Of a DNA stretch of 64,000 bases, positions 17,267 to 24,998 are shown piece after piece. The position numbers and the translations under genes are program-made. The DNA comes from Streptomyces roseifaciens (lineage in GTDB: Bacteria > Actinomycetota > Actinomycetes > Streptomycetales > Streptomycetaceae): contig NZ_LNBE01000003.1 in assembly GCF_001445655.1 (NCBI RefSeq), positions 62,001-126,000 of the forward strand, written 5' to 3'. Below the pieces are notes generated by a model that was given only the letters and a program-made list of their open reading frames with translations, was not told where the DNA came from and made no database searches. Numbering within the stretch: the stretch's first letter is position 1; each line of letters starts with the position of its first letter.

Positions 17267-18463
17267 CTACTCGGACGTCGAGGACTCAGTGGCCTCTGCC
17301 ATCGCTGAGGGCACGGTGTCCAACGGAGGTATCTTCGACCGAACTTGCTCTCGGAACCAGGACGCGGTTTGCCGGAACTCTTCGCGAGTGGCTTCGTCCA
17401 GCAGTCTCTCCAGCGGGAAGCTCGGGCGGCGGCCTGTGACCAAAGGAATTCCTGCCACTGAACTCATGCGAGCCAACAGCTCGTCACGCAGGGCTTCGTC
17501 GCGGAAGAGCTTCTCTTGCGCGGGAGTAGAAAAATCGAACACGACCTTGGTTCGGATCCGATGGTTCGGATAGACGGCGATCCATGCCAGCCAGACGTAG
17601 CTGTTGCCATCGGCGTAGGGTGCGCGGAGGGTGTATGTGGCGGAGCCGTTCTCGGTGGTGGTGTACCAGGGGGCACCACCTTGGCTTTCCCAGGTGCTGG
17701 TGAGGTCTCGTACGACCTGAAGCTGCTCGGGGCCGCCGTGTTGTTCCAGCGCGCTCCAGAAGATGTCCGGCTCTTTGCCGCGCCTGAATGCGGGACGGCG
17801 AACAACGGTGTCCGATACGGCTCCATAAGCGTGCGGGGAGAGCATCGTGAGACTGTCCGGACTGCGGAACCGGGGCAGGGCGATGGCTGCGACGCTGGTG
17901 GTTTTCAATGCGCCGCTCAGAAATTCAACGATGGCGCGCAGTTCATCCGGAATGTGGTCCGCGACGAACAGCAGGCGCATGTTCCCTCTCTGGAGGTTCT
18001 GGCGTACTTCTCGCCAAAAGATATCCGGGTCGCGCCCGGGCAGGAGATCCTCATAAGCTTGCTCTGATTCGAGTCCGCGGGATCGCCAAGTTTGCTCGAA
18101 GTTGTCGCGGAGTGTTTTTTCGGTCCAGTATCGAGCTCCGTTGGCGGCATAGTCGAGCATTTGCCCTACGACTTCGCGACGTATGCGGGTGTCGTTGGCA
18201 CGCTTGACCTCGACGAGGGTAGGCAGTGCGTCCACGTCGACGAAGAGGTGGTCAAGGCTCAAGCCTCTGGAACTTTCGTCGTTGAGGGGTGTGGGCATCT
18301 CCTTCCGTACAAGGATCAGGTTGGGGGAGTCTACGAGGGGGCCACAGGCCAGAACCTGAGGATGGTCGGCTATCAGATCCTGGAGCTCTGCCTCGCTTTC
18401 ATAGGGTGTGTGCTCCATGCGTGAGATGCCTCCGTTGAGCAGGTAAACAGGGTCGGCGGTCAC
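17267..18463 (-). CDS. Predicted PD-(D/E)XK nuclease-superfamily protein, unknown function
   Basis: The 398-residue protein begins at GTG 18463 with a strong purine-rich ribosome site (GAGGGGG). The N-terminus YESEAELQDLIADHPQVL is the usual lead helix of this nuclease fold. It is followed by LSLDHLFVDVDALPTLVEVKRANDTRIRREVVGQMLDYAANGARYW, with the D at about 83, the ExK at about 93 and a Q in the next helix. The remaining 270 residues are not recognised and include LRLLFVADHIPDELRAIVEFL-like segments also seen in such proteins. It is convergent with the gene at 15953. It may be a defence nuclease or regulator; no partner is obvious. Confidence 0.7.
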   Translation of the reverse strand: MTADPVYLLNGGISRMEHTPYESEAELQDLIADHPQVLACGPLVDSPNLILVRKEMPTPLNDESSRGLSLDHLFVDVDALPTLVEVKRANDTRIRREVVGQMLDYAANGARYWTEKTLRDNFEQTWRSRGLESEQAYEDLLPGRDPDIFWREVRQNLQRGNMRLLFVADHIPDELRAIVEFLSGALKTTSVAAIALPRFRSPDSLTMLSPHAYGAVSDTVVRRPAFRRGKEPDIFWSALEQHGGPEQLQVVRDLTSTWESQGGAPWYTTTENGSATYTLRAPYADGNSYVWLAWIAVYPNHRIRTKVVFDFSTPAQEKLFRDEALRDELLARMSSVAGIPLVTGRRPSFPLERLLDEATREEFRQTASWFREQVRSKIPPLDTVPSAMAEATESSTSE

Positions 18464-18759
18464 AATTCCCCCTCGGGATGTCAGACGTGTAGCCCCGGCC
18501 AGGGCAACGCATGCCATGCAACTCCGATGATCGTGCCACGAGGCTCTGACATCGCTGCTTCGGCAGCCGTACCGGAGGGCCCGACACCTGGCCGTGACGA
18601 ATCAAACCCAACCGGCGGTGTGCTGTTACAAGGAGGAACTGAACGTCTCAAGTGAGCCGCTCAGACGGGGAAGCGGTCTGCGGGCCCGGTCGCCATGGCG
18701 AGTGGGGCGTGGGCCGGCGGGTGCCTTGACTGCCTGTAGACGGGGAGGAAGCCCTGTTG
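18464..18759. other. Intergenic stretch, nothing recognised
   Basis: About 296 bp lie between the nuclease-like gene and the membrane-protein gene, both on the minus strand. It must carry the promoter of the former, but I see no clear hexamers, hairpins or ORFs. Confidence 0.4.
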
Positions 18760-19845
18760 TCACAGGGGTCTTGCGCTGTTGGTGGTGTCGGCTCCCGGCG
18801 CTCCGTCAGTCGCCGTGTTCGGGGTGGAGTTGCGGTGTCTCTGCAGGGCCCTGAGCCCGGGGAACGCGAGGACAGGTACCAGAATGGCCGAGATGGGTTC
18901 GGGGAAGTCCACCCAGTTGACCAGGAGAGCGATAGCCGTCAGATATGCGGTGAACAGCGCATAGGAGACCACGGTCCTCACCGCAAAGGCAGGCCGTGGA
19001 ATGGGGCCGTTCCAGCCGGGATTTGCAGAGATCAGGGCCTCATCTGCAACTCGCATGTCAGGCGGAGATGAGGGAGCCTTCACCGCATGGGTGATCACGG
19101 ACATCAGGATACGGGAGAGCTCATCGAGCGCGGTTGCGTCGTTGCGCAAAAACCGGATCTTCGCTGCCTGGACGTTCTTGATGACCAGTTCCGCATCCGC
19201 GCGTGCTTGATTGCGTAGTTCGGGGTCGCTCGTCTTGGGCACGTACTCGGCCTGGCGAGCAAGCGCGGCGCAGAACGCTTCAATTGCCGGAGCGATCACG
19301 TCGGGGTCCTGACCGCCGGCAAAATCGGGAGCGGGACCGTGGCAGGCATCCAGTGCGTAAAGAGCGAGGTGCACGGTGTGCTGGGTGGGCTCGGATTCCT
19401 CGTAGCGGCGCCAGTCGTAGGTACCGAAGCCGATGGCGGCCGCGGTCACGAGCCAAATACCGACGCTGGTGGTCCACTGTGCCCCTGGAGGGTCGCCGAT
19501 GAGCAGGGTGAACCAGGCCCCGAGGGCCAGGAGCCCAGGCGGCATCCAGGACATGACGACGCATGTCGTTGCGAACTCGCGTGTTCGTACCAACGTTTCG
19601 AGACGACCCCAGCTCGCTTCCAGGTCTCCAGAAGGCGTATTGCCGGGCCTGGTCAGGAGGACCCGTGCTCGCGCAATGCGGGCGGGGGCTGGTGACTCTG
19701 CCCAGCGGCGTAGGAGGGGCAGCCTGAGCAGAGTCCCTTGGGGTTGGCGGTTCCGGGCATACCACTGCGGGCCGATGAAGGGCATGCGCAGCCCGATATA
19801 TATCGCCCCGGCCAAGACACAGCCGCTGATGATCGCGTTCCTCAT
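18760..19845 (-). CDS. Multi-pass membrane protein of unknown function
   Basis: The 361-residue protein is not recognised. It has an N-terminal helix (IISGCVLAGAIYIGL), a pair in the first half (SWMPPGLLALGAWFTLLIG and SVGIWLVTAAAIGFG), a soluble helical middle of about 110 residues rich in Ala/Arg/Glu, then two more helices near the C-terminus (YALFTAYLTAIALLVNWV and AILVPVLAFPGL). No catalytic motif is visible. The ATG at 19845 has no obvious ribosome site. It lies downstream of brxHI on the same strand after a hairpin, so it is probably a separate unit. A membrane effector of a defence system is possible but unsupported. Confidence 0.6.
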   Translation of the reverse strand: MRNAIISGCVLAGAIYIGLRMPFIGPQWYARNRQPQGTLLRLPLLRRWAESPAPARIARARVLLTRPGNTPSGDLEASWGRLETLVRTREFATTCVVMSWMPPGLLALGAWFTLLIGDPPGAQWTTSVGIWLVTAAAIGFGTYDWRRYEESEPTQHTVHLALYALDACHGPAPDFAGGQDPDVIAPAIEAFCAALARQAEYVPKTSDPELRNQARADAELVIKNVQAAKIRFLRNDATALDELSRILMSVITHAVKAPSSPPDMRVADEALISANPGWNGPIPRPAFAVRTVVSYALFTAYLTAIALLVNWVDFPEPISAILVPVLAFPGLRALQRHRNSTPNTATDGAPGADTTNSARPL

Positions 19846-19873
19846 GATTGCCCATCATGGGTGACACCACTGA

Positions 19874-19903
19874 CATCCCGTTCCTGCACGCAGAAACGGG
19901 ATG
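19874..19903 (-). terminator. Hairpin downstream of brxHI
   Basis: A 9-bp perfect stem (CATCCCGTT at 19874, complement at 19895) with a 12-nt loop lies about 90 bp past the brxHI stop on the minus strand. It also lies just upstream of the membrane-protein start. Confidence 0.4.
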
Positions 19904-19991
19904 CTCGGCCTGCCAGCAGGGTCGGCCCATCTGGCCATGGCTGACTCTGCCCGTTGGTCCGCAGTACTGGCAGGGCCGTGTCTCTGGTTGC

Positions 19992-22148
19992 TCAGGCGCT
20001 CCATTCCACCCGCACGGGCTCGCGGGCCACAGCGAGGGCGCCGTCGAGGTCGGCGAGGCGTTCGGCGAGGGTGGTGGTGGCGATGCGGGGAGGGAGGGCC
20101 ACCGAGAACTTCAGGCCGCGGACGGCGCGCGGGTCGACGGTGGGGAGGGTGAGGGAGTCGGGGAGTTCGGCTCGGGCCGTCTTCCAGTCGGCGGGGGAGA
20201 GGTCCTGGCGGAGCCGGATATGGGTGTCAGTGGGGCGCTGCACGGGGTCGGCCAGGTTGCCAAGGGAGGCGGCGAGGGTGGCGTTGGCGCGATACCCGGC
20301 CCAGGTCCACCAGCGGGTGGCGTCGGCGTCGTGGACCAGCAGGGTGCCTGCTGGGTGTACTTCGTGGGGTGCGTGGTCCATGCGGAGTTCGGCGAGGGTC
20401 GCGATGGCGCGGCGGGTGAGGCGGACGTCGGGGTCGGTGCCGAGGAGGACGTCGCGCATGGCGCGGGTGAGGGCGTACGACAGGCCGCGGACTTCGCTGC
20501 CCTGCCATTTGGCGATGCCGCCGTCCTCAACGGGTTCCACGAAGGTACGGCGTCGGGCCCAGTCGATGAAGGTGACCTGCCAGCTGCGGCCGGCCAGGAG
20601 CAGGCGGCGCGGGCCCTGGCGTTCCTCCGTGAGGACGGTGGGATCGGCGGTGCCGATCTCGGTGCGTCCGGCGAGCACAGTGAATTCGGGGGGTGCGGTG
20701 AAGGAGGCGGTCAGCTCCATGAAGTGCCGGCGGCCGAAGTGCTTCTCGGCTTCGGGGCCGATGAACAGCATGCCGCCGTCGCTGTCGAGGAAGCCGCCTG
20801 CGACCAGGTGGGACACGATGGGCGCGGCGGACCGGTCGAATGGTGTGAGGCCGTTCCACTGCTCGGGCCACAGACGGTCTCCGATGCGGTGTTCCTGCAG
20901 GGTGACGGCGAAGAGTTGCTGTGCGACAAGATGGCGGGGTGAGGGCGGCGGGGTGACGGGTTCCACCCAGCCGCGGGACCACAGGGTGAGCAGGCCGGCG
21001 GCTTGGAGCAGGGTGTCGGGCCGGGTGGCGAGGAACAGGCAATTGCGGGAGGTCCCGGTGCGGCGTCCGGTGCGGCCGATGCGCTGCAGGAAGGAGGCCA
21101 CGGTGCTGGGTGAGTCGATCTGAATGACGCGGTCGAGGTCACCGACGTCGATGCCGAGTTCGAGGGTGGAGGTGGAGACGATGACGCAGTCGCGGGCTTC
21201 GGCGAATGCCTGCTCGGAGCGTGCGCGCTCGTCGGTGGAGAGGGAGGCGTGGGAGAGGAACACGGTGACGTCACGGGCGCGCAGTGCCGCACCGAGCTCT
21301 TCCACCTGCTTGCGGGAGTCGCAGAAGACGAGCCGTTTCTCACCCCGGTGCAGGGCGGAGATCACCTTGGCGGCGTTGGTGAGCGATCCGACGTAGTCAA
21401 GCTCCACCTCTCCAACAGGACGCAGGAGTTCGGTGCTGCTGGTGGTGCTGTTAGTGGCGGGCAGCGTGACGCCGGGGGCGACGACCCGGCCGAGGCGGTC
21501 GGCGGGGCTCGCGCCTTGGAGCCAGGTGAGCAGGGCGTCGGGGTTGCCGACCGTGGCGGACAGGCCGATGCGCTGGATGCGATGGCCGGCCAATCGCTCA
21601 AGGCGTTCGAGTACGGCGAGCAGGTGCCAACCGCGGTCGTCCCCGGCGAAGGCATGCACCTCATCGACGACAACGGCACGCACCCGGCCCAGCATGTGCG
21701 CATGGTCGGTCTTGACGCTGATGAGCATCGCTTCGAGGGACTCGGGCGTGGTGAGCAGGAAGTCGGGGGAATCGATGCGGATGCGACGGCGTACGGACTC
21801 GGGGGTGTCGCCGTGCCAGAGGGCGGCTCGGCGCCCCAGCCACTGGGCGTAGCTGTCGACCCGGTGCACCAGGTTGTTCAGGAGCGCCTTGAGCGGCGCC
21901 AGGTAGAGGACGGAGGTGCCGGTCCAGCGCTTCTCTCGCATGGCGGACAACAGCGGGAAGGTGGCGGCCTCCGTTTTCCCGCCCGCCGTCGGCGCGAGAA
22001 GGACCGCGTCCTCGCCGTCCATCAGCGGATGCACGGCGGCCTTCTGCAGGGGGCGTAGATCGGGCCACCCGAGCGTGTTGACGATGTGATGCAGGACTAC
22101 CGGGTCGAGGCGTTCCACCGGGTCGGTGCCGCGCCGTTGCTCCTGCAC
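19992..22148 (-). CDS. brxHI: BrxHI: Lhr-like DEAD/DEAH helicase of BREX type 2
   Basis: The 718-residue superfamily 2 helicase has motif Q/I LRPLQKAAVHPL and LLAPTAGGKTEAA (about residue 50), and motif II VVVDEVHAFAGDD (about 160). It also has motif III GLSATVGNP, motif V TSTLELGIDVGDLDRVIQID and motif VI FLQRIGRTGRRTGT. The Lhr-type C-terminal region follows. DEVH rather than DEAD is normal for Lhr proteins. It lies 53 bp after brxD on the same strand as the pgl genes, and brxHI with brxD is the known accessory pair of type 2 BREX. GTG 22148 is the longest start; there is no strong ribosome site to decide. It probably remodels phage or host DNA within the BREX complex. Confidence 0.88.
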   Translation of the reverse strand: MQEQRRGTDPVERLDPVVLHHIVNTLGWPDLRPLQKAAVHPLMDGEDAVLLAPTAGGKTEAATFPLLSAMREKRWTGTSVLYLAPLKALLNNLVHRVDSYAQWLGRRAALWHGDTPESVRRRIRIDSPDFLLTTPESLEAMLISVKTDHAHMLGRVRAVVVDEVHAFAGDDRGWHLLAVLERLERLAGHRIQRIGLSATVGNPDALLTWLQGASPADRLGRVVAPGVTLPATNSTTSSTELLRPVGEVELDYVGSLTNAAKVISALHRGEKRLVFCDSRKQVEELGAALRARDVTVFLSHASLSTDERARSEQAFAEARDCVIVSTSTLELGIDVGDLDRVIQIDSPSTVASFLQRIGRTGRRTGTSRNCLFLATRPDTLLQAAGLLTLWSRGWVEPVTPPPSPRHLVAQQLFAVTLQEHRIGDRLWPEQWNGLTPFDRSAAPIVSHLVAGGFLDSDGGMLFIGPEAEKHFGRRHFMELTASFTAPPEFTVLAGRTEIGTADPTVLTEERQGPRRLLLAGRSWQVTFIDWARRRTFVEPVEDGGIAKWQGSEVRGLSYALTRAMRDVLLGTDPDVRLTRRAIATLAELRMDHAPHEVHPAGTLLVHDADATRWWTWAGYRANATLAASLGNLADPVQRPTDTHIRLRQDLSPADWKTARAELPDSLTLPTVDPRAVRGLKFSVALPPRIATTTLAERLADLDGALAVAREPVRVEWSA

Positions 22149-22201
22149 GTCTGTGACTCCTGCGCTGGTCGTCAGAGTTCGGGACTTCGGAAAATGGCCC
22201 T

Positions 22202-23554
22202 TCAGAGTTCGAGTTCGAGGTCGTCCGCCGAGGCGGCTGGCGCGGGTGCGGCGAAGTTCCGTTCGGTGGCGGTGAGGTCACCGCTGCCCACGGTCAGCTT
22301 GTAGTGAGTGCGCGGGTCGAAGTCGGGGAACTGGTCGATCCGGTCGAGCACGTCTCCGACCAGCTTCTTCAGGTACAGCCGCGGTGCTACTCCGACCTTT
22401 CCGCCGAGGGCCCCGCCCACGGCCCGTGCCAGGTCCGTGAGGTACGCGTCGTCGGCGAGCTGCTTGATCCGGTCGGGGGACCGGGAGCCTTCGGCGTACA
22501 GGTCACGGATGGTGGCGCCCAGGCCGGTCAGTGACTCCTCGGTGAATCCAGGCAGCCGGATCTGGACGGCCCGGGGGTTGTCGAAGCGGGGATCGGTGGT
22601 GAAGTCGGTGGCGAGACGCTGGGCGAGCGGCGCGAGTCGCTGCACGCCCTGCTGTCCGTCGTAGAAGGCGGGCGTGCCGGTGATGACGAGGTACAGGCCC
22701 GGGAAGCGACCGGAGTGGACCTCGTCGATGAGCTGCCGCAGCGCGTTGAGCGCCTTGTCACGGGCGTCGGAGCGGACCCGCTGCAGGGTCTCCACCTCGT
22801 CCAGGACGAGGACAAGTCCGGCGTGCCCGGCGTCCCGGAGCACGGTGAGCAGGCCCTGCAAGAATCCGAAAGCGCCGAAGTGATCGAGGTCGCCTCGGAC
22901 GCCGGCGCTGCGCCGGGCGGCTGCGGCGACGTGCGGCTGGCCGCCGAGCCAGGACATCACCGCAGCGGCGGTAGCCTCATCGCCGGCGTCCAGAGACTGC
23001 TTGTATCCGCGCAAGGCGGTGGCGAACGCGGGGGCCTGCCGGGACACTTCGGCCAGGCGGGCGGTGAGCAGCCGGTCCACGGCCTCCGGCAGCTCGCTCT
23101 CGCCCGCGCCGTCGGCGAGTGCGTCCTCCTCCAGCGCGTAGAACCAGGCGTCAGCGACCGGGCGCAGGGCGCTGGGCGGGAAGCTAGCGGTGGTCAGGCG
23201 TTCGGTGAGTCGCCGGTAGACAGTCTCCAGCTTGTGCAGAGGAGTCTCGGTCTCCGACACCTGCACCTCGGCCACGGCGAAGGTGCGCCGTTTGGCGCGC
23301 TCGCCGAGCCAGCGGGTGAAGAAGGTCTTGCCGGAGCCGTACTCGCCGCGCACGGCCTTGAACACCGAGCCGCCGGCGGCGACGGTGTCCAGTTCCTCGT
23401 CGACTGCCTGCTCGAAGCGGCCCAGTCCGGTGGCGAGCAGGTCGAGGCCGCTCTCGGGGACAGCGCCGCGCCGCAGCGCGTCCACCACGGCCCGCCGTCG
23501 CACGGCGCCGACCGGGACGGCGGCCCCGGACGCTGAAGATCCAAACGCGTTCAC
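22202..23554 (-). CDS. brxD: BrxD: BREX type 2 ATP-binding protein
   Basis: The 450-residue AAA-like ATPase starts at GTG 23554 with GGGAG upstream. The in-frame ATG at 23587 would add 11 residues but lacks this site. Walker A is VRGEYGSGKTFFTRWL (about residue 70) and Walker B is GLVLVLDEVETLQRVRSD (about 250), followed by sensor-like VITGTPAFYDG. The C-terminus is a Pro/Ala/Glu tail. BrxD and PglY share this kind of ATPase, and BrxD occurs with BrxHI in BREX type 2. It is transcribed away from the Mrr-like gene at 23733, so brxD-brxHI forms its own transcription unit. Confidence 0.85.
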   Translation of the reverse strand: MNAFGSSASGAAVPVGAVRRRAVVDALRRGAVPESGLDLLATGLGRFEQAVDEELDTVAAGGSVFKAVRGEYGSGKTFFTRWLGERAKRRTFAVAEVQVSETETPLHKLETVYRRLTERLTTASFPPSALRPVADAWFYALEEDALADGAGESELPEAVDRLLTARLAEVSRQAPAFATALRGYKQSLDAGDEATAAAVMSWLGGQPHVAAAARRSAGVRGDLDHFGAFGFLQGLLTVLRDAGHAGLVLVLDEVETLQRVRSDARDKALNALRQLIDEVHSGRFPGLYLVITGTPAFYDGQQGVQRLAPLAQRLATDFTTDPRFDNPRAVQIRLPGFTEESLTGLGATIRDLYAEGSRSPDRIKQLADDAYLTDLARAVGGALGGKVGVAPRLYLKKLVGDVLDRIDQFPDFDPRTHYKLTVGSGDLTATERNFAAPAPAASADDLELEL

Positions 23555-23672
23555 CCGAACAGTCTCCCATCCGGCCGGCCGCCGCATACGAATCGCAGTG
23601 TGAGGACGAACGGGACTGGCTTCGGCACGCGAGCCACGGCGGCGAGCCCGGTCGAGTACGGCTCCGGCCAGG

Positions 23673-23700
23673 TTGAGCCTGACGTGGCATCACCTAGGCT
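23673..23700 (+). promoter_or_regulatory. Candidate promoter of the Mrr-like gene
   Basis: TTGAGC at 23673 and TAGGCT at 23695 with a 16-bp spacer form a reasonable sigma-HrdB-type promoter about 30 bp before the TTG start at 23733. Confidence 0.4.
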
Positions 23701-23732
23701 TTACCTCGGCGTGAAACATCCGAGGGGGGACC

Positions 23733-24788
23733 TTGAGTATCGATTCGAGCACGGCGCGGCCGACCACTCGGCGACCGGCGTCACCGGGGCCGGAGTTCGG
23801 GCAGGCCCTGCTGCCCGGCACAGAGACAGGTACCGAGGGCATGCGTCAGCGGCTGATGATTCTGCGAGGCAGGCTGGAACGTTGCGCCACGGTGTTGCGG
23901 GCTCACAAGGAGATCGCCACCCGCGCTCCCCGGACCGACGCCCTTGCTCTCGACCTAGTTCGGGATGATCAACGTCTCCTGCGCGACGTGCAGCAGTGTG
24001 ACGACGAAGCTGGCGAAATCGATGACGTGCTCATCGAATTCTTCGAGGAGCTCATGGCGGGCGACCTGAAGTCGGTCCGACGCAGGCAGGAAGCCGAGCG
24101 TCTTTCCGGCCAGATCGGGGTCTCACCCCTGTACTCGCCCGGTTGGAACTCGGTGGATGAGATATCGGAGACCTTCGCTCACGCCTCGTCGCCGCTGCTG
24201 AGTGTGGAGGGTGGGAGCCTCTTTGAGCCGACCGCCTTGTTCGTCAAGCGCTACGCCGAGCATGCGACGTTTACCCGCACCATGCGTAAGGACGTCATCT
24301 TGTGGTTGGCGGCGCTCTGGGAGGTGGTCATAGAGGCCCTCAACGGTCCCCTTCTCCAGGAGCCCACGTTGATGGACTTGGAGGGGATCGATGAGCTGCA
24401 CCACAGCCAGTTCGAGCAGCTGATCGCCGACCTCCTCGACCGCGATGGATACCGGATCATCCGCTCGGGTGGGGGTGCTGGCGACATGGGCGCCGATGTC
24501 CTCGCGGCCGACCCCCTCGGGCGGTTCGTAATGGTGCAGGCGAAGCACTTCACCGGTGGTGGTGGTTCGGTGGGTCAGCCCGTCGTGCAGCACCTGTACG
24601 GCGGGGCCATGGCCACGCACCCCTCGACATTGCCCGTCGTCGTGACGAATGGAAGGCTCACTGGCGGGGCGAAGGGGTGGGCGGCGGAAGACTTCCGGGC
24701 GCGGCTGATCGGCCGCGAGGAGTTGCGGCGGTGGGCGGAGAACGGGGAAAGCCTGGAGTCGGTCCTTAAGGGCACCGGGCCCGCATAG
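23733..24788 (+). CDS. Mrr-like PD-(D/E)XK restriction endonuclease inside the BREX locus
   Basis: The 351-residue protein starts at TTG 23733 right behind GAGGGGGGA. The C-terminal third is an Mrr-type catalytic domain. It has HHSQFEQLIADLLDRDGYRI with the helix glutamate at about residue 226, GGGAGDMGADVLAAD with the metal-binding Asp at about 254, and FVMVQAKHF with the QxK at about 269. The N-terminal two thirds are helical and probably a recognition or coiled region. It is the only gene on the plus strand within the BREX block and is convergent with the pglZ end. Mrr-type enzymes cut modified DNA. Whether it is part of the BREX system or cargo beside it is unknown. Confidence 0.82.
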   Translation: MSIDSSTARPTTRRPASPGPEFGQALLPGTETGTEGMRQRLMILRGRLERCATVLRAHKEIATRAPRTDALALDLVRDDQRLLRDVQQCDDEAGEIDDVLIEFFEELMAGDLKSVRRRQEAERLSGQIGVSPLYSPGWNSVDEISETFAHASSPLLSVEGGSLFEPTALFVKRYAEHATFTRTMRKDVILWLAALWEVVIEALNGPLLQEPTLMDLEGIDELHHSQFEQLIADLLDRDGYRIIRSGGGAGDMGADVLAADPLGRFVMVQAKHFTGGGGSVGQPVVQHLYGGAMATHPSTLPVVVTNGRLTGGAKGWAAEDFRARLIGREELRRWAENGESLESVLKGTGPA

Positions 24789-24793
24789 AGATT

Positions 24794-24817
24794 GCACCCG
24801 TCTCAACATGCGGGTGC
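24794..24817. terminator. Bidirectional hairpin between the Mrr-like gene and the pglZ operon end
   Basis: GCACCCG at 24794 and CGGGTGC at 24811 form a perfect 7-bp stem with a 10-nt loop. It starts 6 bp after the Mrr-like stop and lies 23 bp past the small minus-strand ORF, between the two convergent units. Confidence 0.55.
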
Positions 24818-24840
24818 CCCGCCCCCGATGGTCTCCTGTG

Positions 24841-24978
24841 TCAAGAAAGCAACGCTCCGATGAGGAGGCCGGCACCGGTGGTGACGGCCGATGCGACGCC
24901 CAGGGCCAGCCAGACACCCATGTGGAGACCGGGCGGCCGGTGCGCGGACCGGGCGGGGTGGCGAACCGCCCCGCCCAT
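24841..24978 (-). CDS. Small single-span membrane protein directly after pglZ
   Basis: This is a 45-residue ORF from ATG 24978, 20 bp after the pglZ stop on the same strand. About 19 basic, proline-rich residues (MGGAVRHPARSAHRPPGL) precede a second Met and a 26-residue hydrophobic helix (MGVWLALGVASAVTTGAGLL, then IGALLS to the end). Codons end mostly in G or C, as expected for a real gene. It may start at either Met; the internal one gives a pure membrane peptide of 26 residues. A terminator hairpin follows. No such component is part of standard BREX type 2 descriptions that I know of. Function unknown. Confidence 0.5.
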   Translation of the reverse strand: MGGAVRHPARSAHRPPGLHMGVWLALGVASAVTTGAGLLIGALLS

Positions 24979-24998
24979 CGCAGCCGCAGAACTCCGGT

